Shown here: positions 1-6,923 of the stretch, piece after piece
How the letters are laid out: every line of letters starts with the position of its first letter
How positions within the stretch are numbered: the first letter of the stretch is position 1
Assembly (NCBI RefSeq): GCF_000374365.1
Contig: NZ_KB894116.1
Location: 62,001-126,000, forward strand
DNA from: Bacteroides gallinarum DSM 18171 = JCM 13658
GTDB lineage: Bacteria; Bacteroidota; Bacteroidia; Bacteroidales; Bacteroidaceae
Length of the DNA: 64,000 nucleotides
Reading direction: 5' to 3'
Made by a program: the position numbers and the translations under genes
The notes under the pieces: model-generated
The model's database searches: none
Told to the model about the DNA's origin: nothing
The model's input: the letters and a program-made list of their open reading frames with translations, nothing else

Positions 1-347
1 TTGACCGTCACCAACTGCCGCTTGTCGCAAAACTCCGTCACACGCTCCAGCAATCCGAACACACGGTTCAACCGATGTTCCTGCGCATTGTCCGCTGTCA
101 GCCGTTCGTTTTCCGTACCGCTGTTGAGATAGCGGTTGAGCGCAAGGCGGTCGTCCGCTGAAATGCTCTCTGCCGTAGCCTTGCCGTCAGCGATGGTTAT
201 GCTCACACGCAGTGCGTCCGCTTCGTAGATGCCCACACTCTCCAAGAATGTGCGGATAGCTTGTACGTCCTTGCCGCTTACCTCACGTTTGCGGCTCTCA
301 TTCTTCTTTTCGGTCAAAACAGCCGAAGCTGCTCCGGCCTGTTCCAT
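1..347 (-). CDS. ICE protein of unknown function (3' end outside window)
   Basis: An open frame of at least 115 codons begins at ATG 347 and runs off the left edge without a stop. I do not recognise the family. The visible part is soluble and charged, with a basic segment near the start (TEKKNESRKREVSGKD) followed by a stretch that looks helical. It has no signal peptide or membrane segment. It follows the HTH gene at 399-731 in the same direction with a 51-bp gap, so the two are probably co-transcribed. Residue 1 is inferred because the same frame has no earlier ATG. An ATG at 366 is in another frame and soon hits a stop. Confidence 0.6.
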   Translation of the reverse strand, partial: MEQAGAASAVLTEKKNESRKREVSGKDVQAIRTFLESVGIYEADALRVSITIADGKATAESISADDRLALNRYLNSGTENERLTADNAQEHRLNRVFGLLERVTEFCDKRQLVTV

Positions 348-398
348 GCTCTTGTTCAGTTCCATAATACAATTTGTTTTTGATGTGAATAAAAAAGG

Positions 399-731
399 TT
401 ATTGTCTTTCGTTCATTTCCTGAATCTTGGCGGCAGCTTCCTCCTTGATTTCGTCAACGGATTTTGATTTTGCGCCACGCACCCAATCAATCAGTTTTTG
501 CTTCTCAAAGAAGATGAGTTTCCCGGCAGGCTTGAAGTACGGCAACTGGTTCAAGTGCGTCATCTTGTACAGGGTACTTTTGGCCATACCGAGAAAGTTC
601 GCCGCTTCCTCCAAGTTCAACACTTCCTTGGCCGCATAGCAAAGGTTTTCCAGTCTGTTTACCCGTTCCTGAAGCTCAGCAATTTTGCGCTCCTGTTCGA
701 GATTCATTTTCGATGTTCTGTTTTCAGTCAT
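399..731 (-). CDS. Helix-turn-helix (excisionase-like) protein
   Basis: A 110-residue protein with an N-terminal coiled coil (about residues 10-35) and a MerR/excisionase-like HTH (about residues 38-85: LNLEEAANFLGMAKSTLYKM, then YFKPAGKLIFFEKQKLIDW). This layout is common in small Bacteroides mobile-element proteins of the HTH_17 type, which regulate excision or transfer genes. Two further proteins of the same design lie at 17901-18347 and 18344-18697. ATG 731 is preferred over an upstream in-frame ATG at 830 because the upstream 33 residues look like translated spacer and a -7-like box lies at 774-781. The DNA target is unknown. Confidence 0.8.
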   Translation of the reverse strand: MTENRTSKMNLEQERKIAELQERVNRLENLCYAAKEVLNLEEAANFLGMAKSTLYKMTHLNQLPYFKPAGKLIFFEKQKLIDWVRGAKSKSVDEIKEEAAAKIQEMNERQ

Positions 732-1504
732 AATGCTGTTGTATATTATTGGTTTGTTAATCGAATTTGGCCGCAAATGTATATGGTTTGATTTGTAAAA
801 TCCGTAATTCAATATATGATTTATAAACATTTATCATATTGGAAATCAACGATTTTATTACATTGTACAACGCAAAACATGTCGCTTTGTCCGGTCATTG
901 TGCCATGTGGCATTTTTTACTAATAAATTGATTGAACACACATCCAGCATTTCGGATAATGGCAGAAAGGTTGTACATTTGTCCAAGACAATATGCATCG
1001 GCGGAAATGCCTTAGTGTACAAATGGCATAAAACGGATTTTAACAAACCTTTGGAATAAGCAACACGAGTCTGTGCATGAGGCACTTGCAGTATCTTCCC
1101 GAAAATGCCCATGTGATATAAATGGTTGATTGACAACATATTTATAGGATTTTGCTTGTTTTTCACGGGACAAAATCGTACCTTTGCAGAGAAAAGAGAA
1201 GTCCAAGACAAGGGATGTCGGGCTTGATGCGTTCTTGATTTTATTTTCCTGTGGTTTTGTCCCGTTTTTGTCCCGTCTGGGATTTTTCTCATGGAACAAA
1301 ATTTTGCAAGTAGCTGATTTACATAAAGTTGTAAACAAAAGGAAGTGCAGAAATGCGCTAACCACCAGTAACCACCAAAATGGCCCTTGGGTGCCTGTAA
1401 ACGTGGCATCACAAAGGAACTCGTTGGTCTGGAATATCACATCGTCAATCTCCTCTTCCAAGAGGTGGATGCCGAAATCAGAAAGTATGTCGTCTCCCAT
1501 GCCC
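732..1504. other. Long stretch without a convincing gene
   Basis: About 770 bp between the antirepressor and the HTH gene. Open frames exist on both strands but none has convincing composition or motifs. One minus-strand frame begins at ATG 1500, only 4 bp after the antirepressor stop. It starts with about 40 acidic residues and then becomes a hydrophobic, then basic, low-quality sequence. The region carries TGTACA motifs near 865, 973 and 1016, an 11-bp direct repeat (GTCCAAGACAA) near 981 and 1200, and a plus-strand TACCTTTG promoter-like box near 1179 with no gene downstream. It could hold regulatory sequence, a small RNA or decayed genes. Confidence 0.4.
774..781 (-). promoter_or_regulatory. 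Putative promoter -7 box for the HTH gene
   Basis: Read on the minus strand this is TACATTTG, matching the Bacteroides TAnnTTTG -7 consensus, 43 bp before the ATG at 731. No clear -33 TTTG is visible. Confidence 0.4.
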
Positions 1505-2356
1505 TTATGCTGTTGCTTGATTATCCACTGGGGATTGCTCCCGTTCCATTACCGGCAGTATGCCGTCCGCTTTCAGTTTCTCGTAGATGAACATCCTCCC
1601 TTTCTGCGTCCATTGGGTGCGCATCACCGATTTTCCGCTTTCTAATGAGAGGGTGGCACTATGCACATACCCCTTGTCCTTGTAGGCTGCATACAGAATC
1701 CATTGCTTGTTGTCCTTGTACTGGATGCCTTTCTCGTGCAGTATGGCATTCATTTTCCGCCCAGACATCCCATAGTCCTGCGCGATTTGCGTGATGTCGA
1801 GCAAACCTTTGCATTGCAGCACGAGTTCCACGTAGCTTGTCCGCTTGCCCAATTCCTCTATTTGCTCCTGTTGCTTGCCGATTAACTGTTTCTGCTCCTC
1901 ATACTTTGCTTCCACTTCCAGGCGGTTTTTCCGCTCCTCCTTAATGGCATTGGCCAGGCCTATCAGGAAGTCTGGTTCAGTGACTACCCGTTGCAAGGCG
2001 GCATCGGTCAGATAGCCCCCGTGCTTGCGGATACTCGGCAATACTTCCTCGCATACCCAGTCCTGAAACTTCTCCGCTTCGGGCAATTTGCTGCGCATCA
2101 CCAAACGGTAAACATCCGCTTCCGAAATGTACTTGGTGGGCTGCATGACAATCGTACCAAGCTGATTCTCATAGGGGGTGTCCAAAACGGACACCCCCTT
2201 GCAATGGGTGCGTACCGCTTTGGCCGTTTCCACATAACCTAATGCTTTTGCCACATCATTGGCTCTGAACAGCACTTTCCCATTCTCCGTTTCTACGGTG
2301 TTGATGCTCCCGAACTGCGGGTGGTTGAACACCTGAATCGCGTTATCCTTGCTCAT
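1505..2356 (-). CDS. BRO-N / KilAC-type antirepressor protein
   Basis: A 283-residue protein with an N-terminal BRO/Bro-N domain (about 1-115; motifs LFRANDVAKALGY and KLPEAEKFQDWVCEEVLPSIRKHGGY). A central coiled coil (about 140-175) and a C-terminal KilAC/ANT DNA-binding domain (about 180-265; LLDITQIAQDYGMSGRKMNAILHEKGI) follow. The family is typical of phages, where members counter repressors. Inside a conjugative element it is probably a regulator or a captured phage gene. It starts 49 bp after the last secreted protein of the transfer operon and could be its last gene. The BRO and KilAC assignments rest on clear motifs. The role in the ICE is inferred. Confidence 0.85.
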   Translation of the reverse strand: MSKDNAIQVFNHPQFGSINTVETENGKVLFRANDVAKALGYVETAKAVRTHCKGVSVLDTPYENQLGTIVMQPTKYISEADVYRLVMRSKLPEAEKFQDWVCEEVLPSIRKHGGYLTDAALQRVVTEPDFLIGLANAIKEERKNRLEVEAKYEEQKQLIGKQQEQIEELGKRTSYVELVLQCKGLLDITQIAQDYGMSGRKMNAILHEKGIQYKDNKQWILYAAYKDKGYVHSATLSLESGKSVMRTQWTQKGRMFIYEKLKADGILPVMEREQSPVDNQATA

Positions 2357-2405
2357 TGTATATAATATATTTGGTTATTGAATCTTTCATATCCCTACCA
2401 TCAGT

Positions 2406-3134
2406 TTAATTCCCCATTATCCGCCACCCGGCTTCCCGCCAACGGTTCATGGCAGACATGGCAATCTGCGCCCGACGGTCTTCAATAGTAGCCGAAGCAT
2501 CCAACAGTTCCGCCACTTTGACCGAGTTGGCCAGCCGCACCAAGTAACGCACTAAGGTTTCATTCTTGCAGATAATGTCCGCATGGATGCGGAGGTACTG
2601 TTTCTTGCGCTCCGAATTGGGCATATAGGCTTCCTGCACTGCCTTGACCGCGCATTGGTACATCCGGTAGCAATCCTCCCAAAACTCCCGCTCACGGCTG
2701 CTGCCCCCGGCTTCCGTAATCCGCCGTATGTTCCGCTCGAAGTTCTCCAAGGCAGCATTGACCTTTTCGCCCTCGGCCAGCCAGGCCACGTCTAACGCAC
2801 CGCCGCTTCGGTCGGTCACGTTCAACGCCTCAATCCGGGCACGTTGGGTCATGGCAGAATCCAATGCCTCTGCATCGTCCACTTGGTTGTAAAGGTTGAT
2901 ACCCGCCGCCGTGCGAAAGCCCAATTTGTTCTTTGCCGCCGCGCTCTTTTGGTAGGAATTGTGCAGTAGTTGGTAATAAAATGCCGGTGTCAATCCTCCC
3001 GATCCGATTTCGGCCACGGTAATCTGGTTCATCTTGGCATCGTCGTGGCTATAAGTCACGCTTTGGGCAAGTGCCTCAGGTGCAAGGCCAAATATCGCCG
3101 CACTCATAGCTATTATATATACCGCTCGTTTCAT
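2406..3134 (-). CDS. Secreted conjugation-operon protein, DUF5045-like
   Basis: A 242-residue exported protein with a cleavable signal peptide (MKRAVYIIAMSAAIFGLAPEALA, cut before QS). The mature part is helical, without membrane spans. Similar small secreted proteins are found next to traG in Bacteroides conjugative transposons, and DUF5045 is my best guess at the family. The C-terminus (RRAQIAMSAMNRWREAGW) closely resembles that of the protein encoded just upstream at 3208-3954 (SQIANEAFRRWRDSGL), so the two may be paralogues or share a docking motif. It probably acts in the periplasm with the transfer apparatus, perhaps in a VirB5-like position, but no function is shown. Confidence 0.7.
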   Translation of the reverse strand: MKRAVYIIAMSAAIFGLAPEALAQSVTYSHDDAKMNQITVAEIGSGGLTPAFYYQLLHNSYQKSAAAKNKLGFRTAAGINLYNQVDDAEALDSAMTQRARIEALNVTDRSGGALDVAWLAEGEKVNAALENFERNIRRITEAGGSSREREFWEDCYRMYQCAVKAVQEAYMPNSERKKQYLRIHADIICKNETLVRYLVRLANSVKVAELLDASATIEDRRAQIAMSAMNRWREAGWRIMGN

Positions 3135-3207
3135 CTCAATTCTTTCGTTATTCTATGTTCCTTGTATCTTGTTTCTCTCATTCTGTCCCCGTTTAATCTG
3201 TACCTTG

Positions 3208-3954
3208 TCATCGATTATACGGGTTCAATCCTGAATCCCGCCACCTTCGGAAAGCTTCGTTCGCTATTTGTGATTTGTCCTTGGCTATGTAGATGCTTTC
3301 CTTCCAGTAGCCCATGCGCAGCTGGATGTACCGCCAAGTTTCAAAATAGGCTTTGTTCAAGTGCCGCTCGATGTTGTCCAGCCCTTGGTTGATGCTTTCC
3401 AGTACCAACAGCAAGTCCGAGGTGGAACAGGCCGCTGCCCCGGTGGCATACAGCACAAGGTCGCTCATCGAACGGTAGAGTTGCTTACCGTCCTCTGCAA
3501 TCCTCTGCACACACCGCAAACTGATGCCGATAATCAGTGTATCCATCAGTTCCATCCTGTTCCGTTCCACCACTTTCGTATAGTAATCGTCCAGCAAATC
3601 TTTGTAGTCGCCGACTCGGTCGCTCACGCTGTTGTAGGTGGAATACACGTTCAACGAGGTGCGCAGCGACTGGTAGAGGATGTCAATGACATCAAAAGCC
3701 CTTGTGTACTTGTCCAAATCCACGTTCAGTTCCTTGAAGTCCACCGCCGCCCCGCTGCTGTATTCGTGCAGGAGTTGGTTGCTCAATTCCAAGGTGGAGC
3801 GGGCCAGCAACAGGCTGCGCTGCTGCTTGTGGTCGTTGATGTAGGCTTCCACCGAAACGATGTCGAAGTTCCATTGCGCCGACACTTTCAGTGGAAACGC
3901 CACGACAATGATTACAATAGCCATGTAGCGGATATGTCTCTCGGTCTTGTTCAT
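3208..3954 (-). CDS. Secreted helical conjugation-operon protein
   Basis: A 248-residue protein with an N-terminal hydrophobic signal (YMAIVIIVVAFPLKVSAQ) and a helical mature domain. I do not recognise a named domain. Its start overlaps the stop of the 856-residue protein by 4 bp (ATGA), implying translational coupling in the transfer operon. Its C-terminal RWRDSG sequence matches that of the next gene (RWREAG). By position and size it is a candidate periplasmic component of the mating-pair apparatus, comparable to the small secreted proteins that follow traG in CTnDOT-type elements. That comparison is by context only. Confidence 0.65.
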   Translation of the reverse strand: MNKTERHIRYMAIVIIVVAFPLKVSAQWNFDIVSVEAYINDHKQQRSLLLARSTLELSNQLLHEYSSGAAVDFKELNVDLDKYTRAFDVIDILYQSLRTSLNVYSTYNSVSDRVGDYKDLLDDYYTKVVERNRMELMDTLIIGISLRCVQRIAEDGKQLYRSMSDLVLYATGAAACSTSDLLLVLESINQGLDNIERHLNKAYFETWRYIQLRMGYWKESIYIAKDKSQIANEAFRRWRDSGLNPYNR

Positions 3955-6521
3955 TCCCTTTCCTCCCTTCTTTCATCATCTGTTTCCTCGTATTTCCCGT
4001 TGTAATCCACCGAGTACAGGCTGTTCGCCGCGCCACGCAACCACCTGCGGCGGCATTCCTCCACCAGAGTAAGCCTGCGTCCCCGTTCATCATTGACAAA
4101 GGGCGCAATGTCCTTTAGCACATCAATAATGCTGAGCTTGTAATTCATCATCTTCTCCAAGGCAACGAGGTCGGCGAAGATGTTTGTCAGCCGGGCTTCC
4201 ACCTGACGGGCGATTTCCAGCCGGTCGGATGCCCACAGCAAATGGTAAGTGTCCGTAGTCGTGTCTTCCTCCACCGGTTCCGACTTCACATATTCCGTGG
4301 TGATTTCACACGAAGGGTATTGCCGGGCAATCTCCGACAGTCGGTCATTGACCAACGTTGCCTTTTCCGACTCGCTCATGGCCGGATCAAGCTCGATGAT
4401 GTCCACCACTTCCGTGTCCGAATACTCCGCCGTCAGTTCCCAGCTTATCTGCATGATGGCACGGTGTATCTTGATTCCAAGGAAATACTTGGGCTTGCGG
4501 GCGATGGACAGGGTGGCTTTGAAGGTGATGGTGCCGTTGATGTTCGGTGCTGTGGCTTCCCGCAGGTAGCTGTAGCCGCTCCACCAGCCGTCACCCTGCC
4601 ACGTCAGGCTATAGGCGTTTCTGCATTCCTGCATAAGGGCGGGGATGCGATAATAGTCATCGGTGGGCACGGCATTGTCCGCCGCCGCTTCCTCCTTGGC
4701 CTGCGCCAGCTCGTCCTGCTTCTTCCGGACGGTGGTAAGGTCGGATTCCAACCGGTTAATTTCGTCCTTGTTGCGGTTGTACTGCTGCCGCAAGGATGCC
4801 GCTTCTTCCACCGTGGCAGAGGCGATTTGCTTCACCAACTCGGCGTTCTCGGCTTCCAAGGCATCTATCTGTGACTGCAAGACCGCCGCTTCCGCGTTGT
4901 ATTCGTTTTCCAGTTCGTCCAGACCGGACAAGTCCAGTTCGTCATCCCCGGACACAGTAGTCTGCATGGCGCAGTCCTTGGAATGGTTGTTCAGGCTGCC
5001 GCCGCAGGTGCGGCACTTGTATTGGGTGCTTCCGCTGCCTAATGTCACCCCATCATGACAGGTCACGCTGACAATCACACTCTCGCAACCTTGCAGCTTG
5101 GCTTCGTCCGTGGCCTGGTAATAGTGCTTGGCATCGCTGCCGATGACATAGGTGTATCCTTCCTCATTGTCGTTGAACTCCGACAATCGGGCGTTAAGCC
5201 CGGCCTTGAAAGTATTCAAGTCCATCTTGTAGGAATCGAATACTTCTTCATATACTACCTCCTCTTGGTTCCAGCTTCTTGTCACCCGTATGCTATAGGC
5301 GTATGCTTTCTGTATTTGCTTGCCGCCTTTGGAAATGTTGTAACTTGAACGGTAATAACTGATGCTGCAGGTATAGCCGTCGTTTGACTGGTTCATCTGT
5401 TCCACCTGCGCCCTCGACCATCCGGCATACCGTTCCGAGTTGCTCAGTATCTGCTCGGTCTGCGAACTGTTGGGATAGAAATTGGAGTTCGTGGTGTTGA
5501 AGCGCGTCCATTCTCCTCCATAGAGGATGCTGTTATCGTCCGTGGGAGGGGTGTAGTCACACAGGGTTTCCGTGCCGGCATCCCTGCGGTAAATGTACCA
5601 CCGTTGGGTGTAGTATTGCCCAGCCGTCTCTTTCAGGTAGTCGCTTATCCACGAAGTGAGGTTGTAGTTGTCTATTTGGAAGAGGTTGGCAACGCCTTCC
5701 GGCCCGCCGACCATCGAGAGCAACGTATTGCCCATGGAATGTTCCAGTTGCCCGTACAGGTCGTAAGCATTCCCGGCCACTCGCGCAATGTCGCTTACCT
5801 TTCCGTTCAGCAAGTCGTCGAAACTGCTTTCACCCAGAATGGCATCCGTGAAATTGTCCGCCCCGGTATTGGCCAGTCCCACACCTATATTATATAGGTT
5901 ATCAATGTCCGCTTTCAGGTTTTCCTTGGTGAAGTTATGCTGTATGTTGCCCAAATCGTCAAAAAAGGCTTTCCAGTCGATGCCGCCGCTTTCCGACAGT
6001 TTGAACAACGGGGCAAACTGCGGGGCAATCTCCAGGAACACCACGTCCCGGAACGACAACGTGCCGTTGGTCACTACCGATTCAAATTGCATACAGAGGG
6101 CCTTTACCTCGGCGCAGACTTTCATCAGGTAACTGCCCCAATACAGGGCAGTCTGCGGGGAATGGAGCATCTGGCCTGCCACTGTCCATATCTTCGGCAT
6201 TATCTTCGCACTTACGAGGTGGTAAATGCGGCGATAATAGTAGTTTTCCGTGCCGTCGCTCCAGATGCCCAGGTCGGTAAGAGCCTTGCGGTCGAGGAAC
6301 TTCGACAGGAATATGCCCGCCGCCGCCACTTCCGCCGCGCTGTATTTGTCGAGTATGTCCTTTACTTGCTCGGTATAATAAGCTTCGGTAGCCGTTTCGG
6401 TGGCGTAAGCCGCCGCCATTGCCGCCACGGTCTTCTTGTCGTAGTTGACACGCACATACTGTGCTTCCGCCGAAAGGACGGAAACACACACGCACAGCAA
6501 CAGGACAAGGATTTTTTTCAT
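3951..6521 (-). CDS. Large secreted conjugation-operon protein with coiled coil and Cys motif
   Basis: An 856-residue protein with a signal peptide (MKKILVLLLCVCVSVLSAEAQ). Residues 22-330 are largely helical. Residues 330-500 are Tyr/Ser-rich. A short Cys motif (CRTCGG...CAM, C-x2-C-x10-C) lies near 500-515, and a coiled coil spans about 535-610. The C-terminus ends in a helical segment containing RRRW, loosely like the RW motifs that end the next two proteins. I do not recognise the family. It starts 3 bp after the preceding gene and overlaps the next by 4 bp, so it sits firmly in the transfer operon. Its size and secretion suggest a structural or surface component of the conjugation machine, by inference only. 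Confidence 0.65.
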   Translation of the reverse strand: MKKILVLLLCVCVSVLSAEAQYVRVNYDKKTVAAMAAAYATETATEAYYTEQVKDILDKYSAAEVAAAGIFLSKFLDRKALTDLGIWSDGTENYYYRRIYHLVSAKIMPKIWTVAGQMLHSPQTALYWGSYLMKVCAEVKALCMQFESVVTNGTLSFRDVVFLEIAPQFAPLFKLSESGGIDWKAFFDDLGNIQHNFTKENLKADIDNLYNIGVGLANTGADNFTDAILGESSFDDLLNGKVSDIARVAGNAYDLYGQLEHSMGNTLLSMVGGPEGVANLFQIDNYNLTSWISDYLKETAGQYYTQRWYIYRRDAGTETLCDYTPPTDDNSILYGGEWTRFNTTNSNFYPNSSQTEQILSNSERYAGWSRAQVEQMNQSNDGYTCSISYYRSSYNISKGGKQIQKAYAYSIRVTRSWNQEEVVYEEVFDSYKMDLNTFKAGLNARLSEFNDNEEGYTYVIGSDAKHYYQATDEAKLQGCESVIVSVTCHDGVTLGSGSTQYKCRTCGGSLNNHSKDCAMQTTVSGDDELDLSGLDELENEYNAEAAVLQSQIDALEAENAELVKQIASATVEEAASLRQQYNRNKDEINRLESDLTTVRKKQDELAQAKEEAAADNAVPTDDYYRIPALMQECRNAYSLTWQGDGWWSGYSYLREATAPNINGTITFKATLSIARKPKYFLGIKIHRAIMQISWELTAEYSDTEVVDIIELDPAMSESEKATLVNDRLSEIARQYPSCEITTEYVKSEPVEEDTTTDTYHLLWASDRLEIARQVEARLTNIFADLVALEKMMNYKLSIIDVLKDIAPFVNDERGRRLTLVEECRRRWLRGAANSLYSVDYNGKYEETDDERREERE

Positions 6522-6524
6522 GGG

Positions 6525-6887
6525 TTACGGCTTGGCATTTTGCGCATTCATGATGTTGCCTGCGGAATGGGCGGGATTTTCACTCTTCCCGGACTTCACC
6601 TCACGGTCAAAACAGAGTGAATACTGCCCGGAACACCATTGCTGGTCTGGGGCTTTGTAGGTGATGTAGCCACGTTCCTGCAATTCCTCACTGGCGGCCA
6701 GCACGCCTTTCACGCTGAATCCCCTTACTTTGCACAGTAGGCTGGCAGGATGCACATAGAACACGTCAGGCTTATTCTCGTTCTCCCACACATAAATGAG
6801 GTAGAAGAACAACACGGTGGCCTCTTTTGAGAAATTGCTGATTTCGTTGGCCTTCCAAAAGTCGTGAATAAATTTTTCTGCTTCCAT
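6525..6887 (-). CDS. Small winged-helix-like protein in transfer operon
   Basis: A 120-residue protein lying between traG and the large secreted protein, with a 3-bp gap to the latter. The first 95 residues resemble a winged helix: ISNFSKEATVLFFYLIYVW (helix), HPASLLCKVRGFSVKGVLAASEELQERGYI (helix-turn-helix plus wing), then a strand. Similar folds occur in replication initiators and plasmid regulators, but I cannot name the family. The remaining 25 residues look disordered. It has no signal peptide, so it is probably cytoplasmic. A DNA-binding-type protein inside a run of export-apparatus genes is unusual and may mark a local regulator. The function is inferred from shape alone. Confidence 0.6.
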   Translation of the reverse strand: MEAEKFIHDFWKANEISNFSKEATVLFFYLIYVWENENKPDVFYVHPASLLCKVRGFSVKGVLAASEELQERGYITYKAPDQQWCSGQYSLCFDREVKSGKSENPAHSAGNIMNAQNAKP

Positions 6888-6923
6888 AACGTCGATGGTT
6901 TATTGTTGATTATTAGATGATTA

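Noticed and set aside
858..1500. Minus-strand frames suggesting one or two small proteins after the antirepressor
   Set aside because: Apart from about 40 acidic residues, the translations are of poor quality (basic, Cys/Phe-rich, no motif) and overlap each other. Not supported as genes.
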